A DNA stretch of 64,000 bases from assembly GCA_026315105.1 (NCBI GenBank), contig CM048745.1:740510506-740574505 (forward strand), in the 5' to 3' direction. Below the pieces are notes generated by a model. It did no database searches. It was not told where the DNA came from and worked only from the letters and a program-made list of their open reading frames with translations. The DNA comes from Locusta migratoria. Its lineage: Eukaryota; Arthropoda; Insecta; Orthoptera; Acrididae. Shown here piece by piece: positions 1 through 10,100 of this stretch (within the stretch, counting starts at the first letter, position 1; the number at the start of each line of letters is the position of its first letter). The position numbers and the translations under genes are program-made.

Positions 1-330
1 ACATCAACAACAGAAAAACAAGGGTAATGGAATGTAGTCTAAGAAAATTAGGCGATGTTGAAGGAATTACATTAGGTAAAAAGAAATAAAAGGGCAGTAA
101 AACACATATGATGCTCGCAGTACAGAGGATATAAAATGCAGAATGGAAATGCGAAGAAAAGTGTTTTGAAAAAGAGAAATTTGTTAACGTCAACTATTAA
201 TTTAAGAGGAAGTTTTTTAAGACATTTACATGGAGTGTTGCTTTGTACAGTAGTGAAACATGGTTGATACATAGTTCAGGCAGGAAGAGTAGAAACATTT
301 GAAATGTGGTGCTACAGGAAAATTCTGAAG

Positions 331-515
331 TTGGTTGCTTGGTTGGTTGTTTGGGATAGGGGGACCAAACTGCTTAGCTTATCAGTCCCCCCAGTGTGGA
401 GGGGAAGGGAAAGGAAATGCAGTCCAAGGAGGAAAGAAGGAATAAAGACTGCATTAGCTCGGGGCCCCCGTACTTGCCACGCACATACTCATGAAAGAAC
501 CGTGAACCTCCTGAG
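331..515 (+). mobile_element. SINE-like GGGATAGGGGGAC repeat inserted in LINE
   Basis: This short G-rich repeat shares blocks such as GGGATAGGGGGAC, CTTATCAGTCCCCC, AAATGCAGTCC and GACTGCATTAGCTCGGGG with copies at 16437-16653 and 47268-47472. It interrupts the LINE sequence CTGAAG|ATTAGGT. Flanks read CAGGAAAATTCTGAAG (315-330) and CAGAAATTGCTAAAG (516-530), an imperfect duplication of about 13 bp that fits target-primed retroposition. I see no clear tRNA A or B box, so the origin of its promoter is unknown. Confidence 0.75.
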
Positions 516-560
516 CAGAAATTGCTAAAGATTAGGTAGACTGCATAACTAACCAGAAGG

Positions 561-630
561 TCCTCAGCTCACTTATTCATTATCCCTTCCTTACCTCTCT
601 TCTCTCTCTCTCTCTCCCCCCCCCCCATGC

Positions 631-687
<57 letters not shown>

Positions 688-1118
688 TCCGTCCATCCAT
701 CTTTCCTTGTTAATGAAAAACGTTTTAGACAACCCCCTGCCCCTCCCACACCCCTCAGCCTCATTCAGTTCACTCATCTTCTCTTCTCTTTACTACTTGA
801 TCTTTCCTCTTTGGTTATATATATCCTCTCTGGCTTGGCTCAGTACGAACATGCAGTATCTCTGACGTCCACACTCCTGAAACACCACCTTCATGATCTA
901 GGTTGTGAATTACCTTTCCCTTCCATTCCCATCCTTTCTTCTTCCCTTCTCTCCCACCTGATGAAGGAACTGTGTTCCGAAAGCTTGTCCTTTTTGTCCC
1001 CTTTTTTTCTGTTTCTTCATTTGTGTTACTATCGGCGGTACAGCACAAAGGTAAGTATTGGCCAGCCATTCTATCTCGTTTGAACAATATTTATCATCTC
1101 TGAGGAGAATTTTCATCA
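561..1118 (+). mobile_element. GT-rich repeat unit, single-arm form, inserted in LINE
   Basis: The unit holds a (CT)n-C(n)-(TG)27 microsatellite, then CCTGATGAAGGAACTG, TTCCGAAAGCTTG, and AAAGGTAAGTATT near its 3' end. This order resembles the arms of the palindromic elements at 18137-18828 and 22772-23151. It is flanked by CTAACCAGAAGG (549-560) and TTAATCAGAAGG (1119-1130), a 12-bp duplication with two differences, and lies inside the LINE copy. The repeat family is not one I can name with certainty. Confidence 0.7.
634..686. repeat. (TG)n microsatellite
   Basis: About 26 uninterrupted TG units follow a (TC)n and C(12) run inside the GT-rich repeat unit. The reading frames across it encode only Cys-Val or Thr-His repeats and are not genes. 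Confidence 0.98.
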
Positions 1119-1399
1119 TTAATCAGAAGGCATTTCTGGCATACATTAATAAACAGAAGTGATAAATTTGTAGGACACATTCTTAGACCTCAAGGAATCT
1201 TCAATTTAGCATTATGGGATACAAATGGAGAGCTGCATCAAACCAGTCTCCTGACTGAAGACCATTTTAAGGTTGAGTGGATGTCTAATCTGCAATTTAG
1301 TGGCTGAGTAGCAGAAAGCAAAACATGTAATAGAACTACACACTGTACTTTATGTAAGAAAAATAGAAACAGTTCTATCACGGGTGTCTCAGCTTTAAA

Positions 1400-3260
1400 A
1401 TGCCATGCAGGTATTACCAAACATCTTCAAGTAGTTTCACAGACATTAATATGCAAACCAGTGTCAGAGTATTTTAAAAGTACTAATATGAAAAAACAGT
1501 CTTCATTAGCTGGTACATAAGGTGAAATTGTTTCATTAGCAGTTACTCCATCTCTTCATTTTCAAGTTAATGATGATGAATTGATTTTGAAAGCAGAAAT
1601 TTAATGGACTCTTCGTTTAGCACTAAGAGACATGTCATTTTCATTCAAGTAACAATAATAATGAACTATTTTCAGTGATGTTTCCTGATAGTGCAATAGC
1701 TAACAAATATGGCAATAAGTGTGTTTACCTTCTTACGTTTGGGCATTGCACCACATTTTAAAAATGAATGATACAAAAAAAGAAAGGATCACATTACTTT
1801 GTAGTATACTTTGATGAAAGTATCAACATATCTCTTCAACAAGAACTGTTGTATACGTTTATTAGATTCTGGAATAATAAGTACCAACTTGTTAAAACAT
1901 GTTACCTAGATTCCAAATTCTTAGGACATAGCACAATGACAGAATTAAAAATTGAACTGCAGTCAGTCATTCAGGAACTAAATTGATGAATGCTGTTCAA
2001 TTAGCTGTGGCCGGACCAAATGTTAATTTAAAGCTTTTGTCTGATTATGAATTTCAGAAAAAGGATGAATCCAGATTATCAACTTTTGATAGATATTGGA
2101 AGTTGTTGTATACATTCAGTTCACAGAGTTTTCCAAGTAGATGCAAAGAAGTAGCTGAACATGCAATTACTTTGTGGCCAGGCATGTTGAAATTGTTACA
2201 GTCATGTAAGAATATGCCAGTATCTAGAACATGTTCAAAATCATTAGATGTGGTGGAAAAATGCATCTGAAGATAGTTTGTTGATTGCAAAACTTTCTTT
2301 TTTCTCTTTCCTAGGAATGCATGAGTAGCCATATCTTGCCCAACAGGAAACTGAGGTGTCAATGGTTACCTTCCAATCATCGGATATTCTACTAATGTTG
2401 TACACTCTCAAGTCTTTTTTATAAACAAAGAGATAAGAACCACATAGAACTAATCAGACTTGATATTCACGATAAAAAATAATTAAAAACTTATTAAAGA
2501 CACTGAAGTAGGATTTGCAGCCACGAAAATTTTGAAGGCTTGTTTATCAGAGGAAAAAAGGGAATGAAAAGAATGTTTTAATGTATAATCAGATTGTAAG
2601 TGGTTTCTTCAAACAATGGTAGATAAGCTATTAAAATAAAGCCCATTAAAATATCCAGTAGTCATATTTTCTCAACATCTTGACCCTACATTTATGTTTG
2701 ATAATGAAACAGAATCTATTAAATTATTTTCATTGTAGTTTCAAGAAATCAAGAAGTTTGTGACACTGCTTTGTTTCAACTATTTCTGAGTGAAATGAAA
2801 ACAGATATTTCAACATTCACAAGTCTGACCAAAACACAGATCAACTGGATTCTTCTCTTATATGTTTTTAAATGATAAAAAGGGGTATACAGATTTATGA
2901 AAAATAGTAAAAACGATTTTAACTTTATCACATGTTCGGGCATCAGTTGAGAGGGGATATTCTTTGTACAAAGAAATCATAGTGGCAAATTTGAAGACGA
3001 AACGCCTGTTGCCTTGAGGGTAGTGTGATAAGTTTCTTTCGTAAGGATGTAATTTTGTCAAACGAACTATTGGCTAATGCTAGAGTATCAGGATGCGCTA
3101 CCAACAGTATTTAGATGAGAATAAAAAAGCTGTTAGCTGCTGAAAAGAATAAGAAATGAGCTCTGGAAATTGAAAAACTAAACGAATTTAAGAAAAAGAG
3201 AAGGACATTGGAAATATCCCTGTAAGAAATAACAAAGGAAGGTGATTTAATGGCCTTGGC
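1400..3260 (+). pseudogene. Dead hAT-like transposase (BED/DUF4371-type)
   Basis: Reading across frames gives, in order, a block like WALRLALRDMS, a block ending FPDSAIANKYGNK, then YFVVYFDESIN followed by FWNNKYQLVKTCYLDSKFLG (1786-1925), then AVAGPNVNLKLL (about 2010-2040), LAFFSFLG-like sequence (2286-2320), HLDPTFMFDNE (about 2680-2710), and LSHVRASVERGYSLYKEI (about 2925-2980), which resembles the C-terminal hAT dimerisation segment. The order matches hAT-superfamily transposase-like proteins common in animals. At least ten stops and several frameshifts make it non-functional. No terminal inverted repeats were recognised, so whether it was a DNA transposon or a retrocopy is open. Confidence 0.7.
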
Positions 3261-3265
3261 TACTA

Positions 3266-3267
<2 letters not shown>

Positions 3268-3320
<53 letters not shown>
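3268..3320. repeat. poly(A) tract, 53 A
   Basis: An unbroken A run lies directly after the lysine-rich end of the hAT-like pseudogene. It could be a microsatellite that grew from Lys codons or the tail of a retroposed copy. Sequence downstream (3321-3480) still looks A-rich, and no target duplication is obvious. Confidence 0.95.
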
Positions 3321-3322
<2 letters not shown>

Positions 3323-3689
3323 GTTTGACTTTTTGTCTACTTGCAAAACCATATGCATATAGACAAAAAGGATATGCAAATGAAAAAGAGAACGAAACTG
3401 AATGAAGACATTACTATCAGATAGTGCAAGTATAAAAACATGTAAATGTGTAGTATTTCTGTTAAGGTTTTTTTTTTTTTAATTTTTATTTGCATCTTCT
3501 AACTTTGTCTTCAAATTATACAAATGTATACATTGTATTATTGCCTGTAATTACCTGTTTATGATTCTTATACTTAATATGTTTTGAATATATTATAAAA
3601 TATAGTGTGGATAGTAACTTTTGGGTCTTCCATTTTATTCACAACTCCTAAGTTTCATTGATAAATCCTGGAAAACTCCTGGAATTTTT
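3321..3689. other. AT-rich spacer, nothing recognised
   Basis: AT-rich sequence with a T(12) run near 3470 and no coding pattern, terminal repeats or RNA-like structure that I can support. Confidence 0.5.
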
Positions 3690-4330
3690 TATACTTGAGT
3701 TTTATGAGCCCTGGGCCACGGGTACACCGCACTGAACTCAATGTCAATAAGTGAGTGAAGGCACTCCTGGATTCTTTGCACTATGGGGTGAACTGTGTAT
3801 AACATGCAAAGGGTCTTATAGAGCACTCAGAGAATATGAGCATATGACACTATTAAGAAAGCTCATGTTGTCTGATGTACTGGTAGCCTGGCAGAGGACA
3901 AACAGTTTTGCAGTACAGATCTCGTAATGGTCAGGAAGACAATATTGAAAAGACTTGTTGCCTTGTACAAAAGCACATCCAACACTTTGGTAGGTCTTGG
4001 AGCCATCGGTGTAAATAAACAAGCTGCATACTGATGGTCACGGGAATCATGAAGAAAGACAGCATAGTATGGGTGACTGCACATAGATGACAAGCGGCTT
4101 GCTTAATGTTTGAGGAGGATGTCCCTCCGAATGGACAGTGACAATTCGGCAGCTTCAGCATTAGGAATCTCAACAGGGTGAGCAGTTGACATTTATAGTT
4201 CACAACTAAATGGCGGGGGAATTGACTGAACACGATCTGGTCCTGGAATGGTATCAGAACATGCAGTAAGGGCACTTTGGAACTCTCACTCACTAAATGG
4301 GGCATTGTAAATTTCCTGGCAACATGTGCA
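3690..4330 (-). mobile_element. Jockey/I-like LINE fragment, RNase H domain
   Basis: On the minus strand the reading FIYTDGSKTYQSVGCAFV (about 3960-4020) is the start of an RNase H domain as found in RNase H-bearing LINEs of the I/jockey type, with the first catalytic Asp in YTDGSK. It continues with ICTAKLFVLCQA and ICSYSLSAL, degraded forms of the helix carrying the catalytic Glu and of the CSDSLSAL motif. The same family recurs at 38330-39540, 47591-51560 and 55170-56500, always on the minus strand. Frames are broken and no complete domain survives. Confidence 0.7.
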
Positions 4331-4531
4331 AAACGACAACTCCTTACTCTCGATACATGTTATACGAGTGTGGAAATCCGGACTGCAGCCTGCAGTTGCA
4401 GAACTATGAGCATAATGCTCTCTCTGTTATATGATTGGTGATAGCTAATGAGTCAGTCCAGAGGGTATCCTGAGTGAGGCATGGTATTCCTGCTGAAAAG
4501 AAGCTGAACTTGCAACCACGCCTGAGAAGGG

Positions 4532-5200
4532 TGTAGTGTAACAAGTTACACTACACGCCCCAGTACCAATACAAGATGACCAAGGTATTTATTTAAGGTT
4601 CATTAGATGTGGAATTGGATTGGTACTGCCCTGGATTTTTCCTTTGTACAGGTGTAATGGCCAGGCAGTATACAGCAAGTGGCACAGATAATAAGGCAGT
4701 ATACAGCAAGTGGCACAGATAATACTGAAAGTGTGAAGTTCTGTGAAAGTCAAAAAAGATCAAAGGACTTCTGTGAATACATTTATTTCATTGTTAAAAA
4801 CTTTTGTTCGTTTGATTATTATTATTCTGGTATTCATTCTGTACAGTTTGTTTGTCAGAGACATGTGTGGAATATTGCACTCTCTTTTTTGTATAAATAT
4901 GGTGCAATAAATGAAGGTTATTGTACATCATTAAAACATGTCAAGACTTCTCCTTCCATAGAAATTGAGAAGTAGTATTGAAGGATATTTCAGCTCTCTC
5001 CAGCATTCTGTTCCTGCAGTAAGAACTTCAGAGACGGAGTCTGAGGATCCAACGGAAGAGGATCCACACTCATTAACAGAGGCACAGCATAGCTGGTCCT
5101 CTACATTCTAAAGTAGGCTGGTATACCACACACACTGTATAATCAGCTGAAGGGCAGTGAACTGCTATCAGCACGGTCATAATTAAGCAGTAACACTGCA
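4532..5200 (+). mobile_element. 5' LTR of Ty3/gypsy element A
   Basis: The block starts TGTAGTGTAACA and ends AGTAACACTGCA, a short terminal inverted repeat with the TG...CA ends of an LTR. Two bases later comes a primer binding site (5203-5217), and a gag-like region follows, so this is a 5' LTR of 669 bp. It contains AATAAA (4906-4911) and a TATAAATA at 4892-4899. The first 26 bases (4531-4556) form a perfect hairpin with 12-bp arms around AA. No matching 3' LTR is present, so the element is truncated. Confidence 0.8.
4664..4725. repeat. 31-bp tandem duplication inside LTR A
   Basis: Two adjacent 31-bp copies (4664-4694 and 4695-4725), starting GGCAGTATACAGCAAGTGG, differ only at the last base. 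The duplication lies in the probable U3 region of LTR A. Confidence 0.97.
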
Positions 5201-5202
5201 TA

Positions 5203-5217
5203 TGGCGACCGTGACAG
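5203..5217 (+). promoter_or_regulatory. Primer binding site, tRNA-Arg type
   Basis: TGGCGACCGTGACAG begins with the TGG that pairs to a tRNA CCA end. The following bases are complementary to the 3' end of insect tRNA-Arg of the kind ending in GTCACGGTCG. It lies 2 nt after the LTR, the position expected for minus-strand priming of a Ty3/gypsy element. The match stops after 15 bases. Confidence 0.75.
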
Positions 5218-5229
5218 AATGGAAAGAAG

Positions 5230-5233
<4 letters not shown>

Positions 5234-5286
<53 letters not shown>
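5234..5286. repeat. (GA)n microsatellite
   Basis: About 26 GA units in the leader of gypsy element A, between its primer binding site and gag. Confidence 0.97.
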
Positions 5287-5289
<3 letters not shown>

Positions 5290-5789
5290 AGTGAATAATA
5301 ATTAAGAGAAGAAACAGAGAAATTTGGAAACTTTTTGTACTAAAAAAGGGAAGAAAAAAAACTACGAGGGAATAATAAATACTCTGTGGAAGACTTAATC
5401 GTTGCTCCTAGCAACCAATGTAACAAGATCTGATTACGAGAGAGAAACTAAATGGTTAATAGTTTTTCGGTGACTATATCTAAAAGTCACTGAAGGAGAA
5501 AACACTGGGCGATGGAAAGAGGAAAATACTACGTTTGTGACGCGATCGGAGGGACTGCAAAGACGAAGCCAAGACTTCCGACGTCGTTCCGACTTCCGAG
5601 ACGACGCCAAATCGCAGAGAGGGCCACTACGACGCTAATACTCACCGCCTACAATGACGCAGACCGACGAGCGCAGCTACCTGCACACCGAAAACTGAGG
5701 TGAGCGTACTTATTCCTTTTGTGGGTCGTTGAAAACTTTTTTGGTGTAGTATTTTAAATAAGTGAAGTGTTTATCATAAATTCAGTGCA

Positions 5790-7325
5790 ACCGATGCCCA
5801 CTACTAGGAACATCGCTGCACAAGATCATAGTGATCAGGAAGCTCCTCTCTGGTTTAGAAAATTAGAAAAACAATTACTAGAAAATTCTAAGAAATTTGA
5901 TATTTTAAGACAAGATTTTATCCAAAAACAAGACAAATTAGAACAAAAGTTAGACGCGGAGTTTAAATCTTTGTCAAGTGAAATAAATACAAAACTTACA
6001 ATTCAGAGCACTCTTATTTTATTGGGATGGTCATGTCTCCCTAAGTAGGTGGGTGCTAGCAAAATATTTTCACTAGGCTAGATTCGTTAACTACTCAACT
6101 GGAGGCTCATGTAGAAGAATGTCAGGAAAACTATTTACATCTAGAAAATGAGTTTAGTGGAATGAAACAACTTTTATTAACTGAAGAGGACGTAGAAATG
6201 ATTGCTAAACAAACAGTTAGCAATTTTCTAACATCAGAAAGGGAAAATTTAACAGCAGAAATTCAGAACAAGCTGTCAGTTAAATATGTTGAGATAACAA
6301 ATAAAATCCAGGTCTTGATCATGAATTATTTAATACAAATAAAAGGTTAGAGATTCTTGAATCCCATTCCAAGTCAGAACTTTCACTAGTTACTCAGAAA
6401 GTTACAGAAGCAGTGCATAAAAATTGAAAAGTATCAGAACCTTTTTGAAAGTAGTTCGCCTGTAAGTGAAATGGGAAACTGGGAGAATAAGGTGGAGAGC
6501 ATTATAGACAGGAAATTTAAAGAAAGAGATGAAGGATCTCAAAACGGGGATGAAAAGGGTTTAGAATCAGACAGTGATAGTCAACCGCTAGATAGACTAT
6601 TCAGGGAACTAGAAAAAAACGATGGCTGAGTTAAATACAAAGTGTATGGGAAAGGGTAGTACTATACAAATCATTAGTAATGGAGAGGATTCTGTTTTTT
6701 TTTAATCAGGGACCAATTTATCTAAACTGTGTCCTAAATTCAGACCGATGGTGAAGTACACCCCAACCATTTCTTAAGAGTTTTTTCTAGGACTTTGCCT
6801 AGTAAATGGGAAAACAGCAAATAGACAGATTTTACTTTATGTTATTTAGCAGGAGAGGCAGCAGAGTGGAGAAGCGGACGAATTTCAGTCTTGAGAAGAC
6901 TTTAAGGACGAGTTTAAAGAAAGGTATTGGTCAGCGAGCACACAGGAAAAATTAAAAATAGAACTATCGGACCCACCTTATTATTCCAAGAATATGGGGG
7001 TATCAAACAGTATTTTCAGACCCACTTGAATAAGGCTAAATTTTTAGACAAACCCGTTGATGAAGAATATCTCGCCAATAAGACGTTTACCTTATTACGC
7101 CCACAGAGAGATCTGGTGTAGGGGATGGAAAAATATTGAAGAATTACTTACAGCTGCTGAAGGGGTTGACACTTTAAACAAAACGCGGGATGAAGGCAAT
7201 AGAAATCAATCAAATTCAAACAAGGATACAACAAAAGGGGTATATTTGTGTGAAGTCCATAGAAAGGAATAACAGAGGAAACAACCTAAAAAGGTATTTA
7301 ATAATAACAAGAATTTTATGTAAAC
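5790..7325 (+). pseudogene. gag: Decayed gag region of Ty3/gypsy element A
   Basis: The leader after the primer binding site opens into a broken reading frame. It starts near MPTTRNIAAQDH (about 5793) and continues with a charged, coiled-coil-like stretch rich in Lys, Glu and Leu (5860-6000). A second charged block follows at 6162-6350. Then come AAEWRSG (about 6857) and, one frame over, EDFKDEFKERYWSASTQEKL (about 6894-6953), which has the spacing of the conserved retrotransposon gag segment. Gag would form the particle that packages the element RNA. Many stops and frameshifts are present. No protease or RT follows: the plus-strand homology ends at about 7325, where an opposite-strand pol begins. 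Confidence 0.6.
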
Positions 7326-7334
7326 CAGTCGTCA

Positions 7335-8915
7335 GCTAACAAAAATAACTGTTGTAATAGTTCTGTTCAAATGTCTACACAAACAGAGTATGTAAACCCT
7401 ATTAACCAGGGCTGTACACAACAGATCGGTGCTTGTCGTTATACCGCTGACGGTCCTTCTCCTGAGCATCCAGTGCCCAGATGCGAGCCAGCTGTCTTGC
7501 TTCTTCGACCCTGGTGATGAGCTGTTTAACATAGTCATCCTGAGTGCCATCCAGTTGGAATGGGAACAGCATATCCATTGTCGTCTCAGATTCACGGCCA
7601 TGGAGCAGGAAAAATGGCGTAAAGCCTGTGATTGTCTTGTCTTGTTGTATTATAAGGGAAAGTCACGACTGACATTATTGTATCCCAATCCTTCTGCTCA
7701 ACATTGACGTATATCGACAGCATATCTGCTAACGTCTTGTTAAAGAGTTCTGTAAGACCATTTGTCTGAGGATGGTATGCAGTTGTCATTCTGTGGAATA
7801 TGTCGCAACGTGACATTATGTCCGATACAAGTTTTGACTAGAATACTTTTCCACAATCAGATATCATGACACGTGGTGCTCCATGCTTCAAAATAATGTC
7901 TTCTACAAGGAATTTTGCGATCTCTGGAGCTTCTGCTGTCGGCACAGTTTTGGTGACAGCGTAGCATGTGAGGTAGTCAGTGCAGACTATTATCCAATGG
8001 TTACCTGTTGTCGATTTCGGGAACCTCCCTAAACGATCGATCCCAACTCGGTGGAATGGAGCTGCTGCCGGCGGAATCGTACGAGATGCCCTGGAGGTAA
8101 TTGCGGCACATGCTTCCATTACTGGCACTCTTTACAGTGACTCACATAGTGCTTGACAAATCGGTAGAGACCTTTCCAGTAATACCTGCGTCTGATTCTG
8201 TCTAGGGTCTTCACGAATCCCAGATGACCGGATATTGGAGCATCGTGGAAATACTTGAGAATGGCTGGCTGGAGGTGAGCTGGAACGACCAGTAGCCATT
8301 TGGGGCCCAGTGGATCGTAGTTTCTCTTATACTACGTCCCATTTATAAGTTGGAACACTCTATTGGTTGGGTCTCCTTTGTCCAAGGCCTCTATGGTTGT
8401 TAGTAGTGCTGGATCTTCCTGCTGTTCAGCTGTAACGTCACCTAATTCAGTGAGGGCTGAAATTTCATTCATGTTGTTGTGTTCCACTAACGGATCCCTC
8501 GAAAGGCAGTCCACATCCTTGTGTTTGCACCCGTTCTTGAATACCACTGTAACATCATACTCTTTGAGTCTTAGTGCCCATCTTGCTAGTCGGCCTGATG
8601 GATCCTTCAAGCTAGTCGACCAACACAAAGAATGGTGGACTGTTACGACAATGAATGGTTTGCCAAATAAATACGACAGGAACTTGTTGATAGCTCAGAT
8701 AACTGTGAGACATTCTTTCTCAGTTGTAGAGTAGTTTCTCTCGGACTTTAAGAGTACTAATGAAGCATGGGCTATCACCTTTTCAGCACCTTCCTGAACT
8801 TGTACAAGCACTGCACCAATCCCATAACCACTGTTGTCTGTGTAAAGTTCAGTTTCCGCATTCTCGTCGTAGAAGGGTAAAGAAGTTAGACTCCTTAAGT
8901 ACCCGGCACCTCCAC
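7335..8915 (-). pseudogene. pol: Decayed pol (RNase H-integrase) of Ty3/gypsy element B
   Basis: From high to low coordinates the minus strand reads TELYTDNSGYGIGAVLV (RNase H start, near 8850) and KHKDVDCLSRDP (RNase H end, about 8510). Next is a histidine-cysteine zinc segment with FHDAPISGHLG and HCKECQ (about 8250-8130), then the integrase core with GIDRLG (first Asp), ISDCGKVF (second Asp) and TNGLTELFNKTLADML (Glu), and a C-terminal tail to about 7340. All three integrase catalytic positions are still readable, but the frame is broken several times (for example near 8330 and 7840). Protease and RT are missing: RNase H follows the primer binding site almost directly, so a large internal deletion occurred. 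Confidence 0.85.
8901..8914 (-). promoter_or_regulatory. Putative primer binding site of element B
   Basis: On the minus strand TGGAGGTGCCGGGT follows LTR B after a few bases. It begins with TGG and resembles, with a couple of mismatches, the complement of an insect tRNA-Ala 3' end. The tRNA identity is inference. It runs directly into RNase H sequence because of the internal deletion. Confidence 0.5.
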
Positions 8916-9029
8916 CTAACAATGTTGCATTGAAATGGAAGCAGGCTTAACTTTGAAGGCAGGGTTGTCAACTGAACACAGCACTTATCCTGAAAGCAGG
9001 TTTATTGCAAACTGAAATGTACACGCAGC

Positions 9030-9069
9030 ACTGACTGCGTCTCGGGCAGAGTGCTCTGCTATTTATATA
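9030..9069 (-). promoter_or_regulatory. LTR B core promoter
   Basis: TATATAAAT (9069-9061) is followed about 35 bases later by TCAGT (9034-9030), the arthropod initiator consensus, placing transcription start at about 9032 on the minus strand. An AATAAA lies about 25 bases downstream. Confidence 0.6.
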
Positions 9070-9191
9070 CAGACAGAATGTACCAGAAATTAGAAGAATA
9101 GTCAACATAAGAAACAAGTAGAAATTGCAAGTGACCATAAGAAACATGTAGACAATCTGGTAATGTTAATTACAAAGAAATAAATTTTTGG

Positions 9192-9262
9192 CGATGGGCG
9201 GGATTGAACCAGCGACCTTCAGCACTGCAATCAGTGATGCTATCCCTTGCTCCACACCGGCA
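9192..9262 (-). other. tRNA-like sequence within LTR B
   Basis: On the minus strand a stretch of about 71 nt begins GCCGGTGTGGAGCAAGGG and contains CGCTGGTTCAATCCCGC, a B-box/T-arm-like segment, 60 nt further on. Stems pair imperfectly (acceptor arms about 5 of 7; anticodon arm poor), so a functional tRNA is unlikely. It may be a captured tRNA fragment or a small SINE inserted in U3. Confidence 0.5.
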
Positions 9263-9288
9263 GTCGGTTAACATGTGTTCTCGCGACA

Positions 9289-10100
9289 ATATTGTTCAAT
9301 CTGTACATTTAGCAAGCTGTGAAAGAATGCGAGGAGACATTTAGAGAGGAAATTGAAGTTCAGGGAGAAGAATTAAAAGGGTTGCAGTTTGCTGATGACA
9401 TAGTAATGCAGTCAGAGACAGCAAAGGAGCAGGAAGAACAATTGAATGGAATGGAAAGTGTTTTGATAGGAACATATAAGATAAACATTAACAAGAGTCA
9501 AACAAAGGTATCCTAAGAAAATCAGGCAATGCTGAAGGAATTGGATTAACTAATGAGACAATAAAAGTAGTGGATGAGTTTTGTTATTTCGGTAGCAAAA
9601 TAACTTCTGATGGCCTAAGTAAAAACGATATACAATGCAGAATGGCTTTTGCAAGAAAAGCATTTCTGAGAAATTTGTTGACATCCAATATTAACTTAAA
9701 TGTTACGAAGTCATTTCTGAAAACGTATGCCTTGAGTGTGGCATTGTATGGGAGTGAAAGGTGGAGCTACAGACGAATGATGAAGATTAGATGGGTAGAT
9801 CACGTAATTAATGAGGTGTGTAACAGAGCTGCGGGAAAACGGAGTTTGTGAAATAACCTGATTAAGAGAAGGGATAGGTTGGTGGGACATATTCTGAGAC
9901 ATCAAGGAACATCAACTTAGCATTAAAAGGAAGTGTGTGGGGTAAAAATAGTAGAGGTAGACCAAGGGACGAATACAGTAAGCAGATTCAAAAGGATGTA
10001 GGTTGCCTTTCTTATTCTCAGATGAAGAGGCTCGTACAGAACAGGATAGCGCGGAGAGCTGCTTCAAACCAGTCTGCAGACTGAAGTCCATAATAACAAT
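9289..10100 (+). mobile_element. RTE-like LINE, 5'-truncated copy
   Basis: The copy starts in the sequence coding for reverse transcriptase motif B/C (TTCAATCTGTACATT) and runs to the CTGAAGTCCATAATAAC end. The FADDIVMQSE motif (9388-9417) is the RT catalytic motif C with FADD kept. Stops and deletions break the ORF, with open pieces at 9319-9516 and 9570-9851. Its 5' end abuts LTR B. Confidence 0.85.

Larger units (their letters stand above)
1..1264 (+). mobile_element. RTE-like LINE, 3' part, interrupted by two insertions
   Basis: Three segments (about 1-330, 531-560 and 1131-1264) match in order the last part of the full-length LINE at 24505-27796: the region after the reverse transcriptase motifs, the conserved GTGGAGAGCTGC-type stretch, and the CAGTCTCC-GACTGAAGACC end. 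The copy is full of stops and frameshifts and runs off the left edge of the window. Between the segments sit a GGGATAGGGGGAC-type short repeat (331-515) and a GT-rich repeat unit (561-1118), each flanked by an imperfect duplication of LINE sequence, so both arrived after the LINE. No protein is expected from it. Confidence 0.85.
8916..9288 (-). mobile_element. LTR of Ty3/gypsy element B
   Basis: Read on the minus strand, this block of about 370 bp starts TGTCGCGAGAACAC and ends near ATGCAACA or a few bases beyond, just before the primer binding site. It has an ordered promoter (TATATAAAT at 9069-9061, TCAGT initiator at 9034-9030) and a polyadenylation signal AATAAA (9006-9001), so U3, R and U5 can be laid out. 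It also holds a tRNA-like stretch. It abuts a plus-strand LINE fragment starting at about 9289. The exact inner boundary is uncertain by a few bases. Confidence 0.7.

Noticed and set aside
580..865. Open frames encoding Cys-Val or Thr-His repeats
   Set aside because: They are translations of the (TG)n microsatellite in a repeat unit, with no start context or domain.
1768..2270. A host gene encoding YFVVYFDESIN protein
   Set aside because: The reading continues only by crossing many stops and frames, and the motif order is that of hAT-type transposase-like proteins.
5512..5703. 63-codon basic frame (MERGKYYVCDAIGG)
   Set aside because: It lies in the gypsy A leader between primer binding site and gag, with no family resemblance; probably chance.
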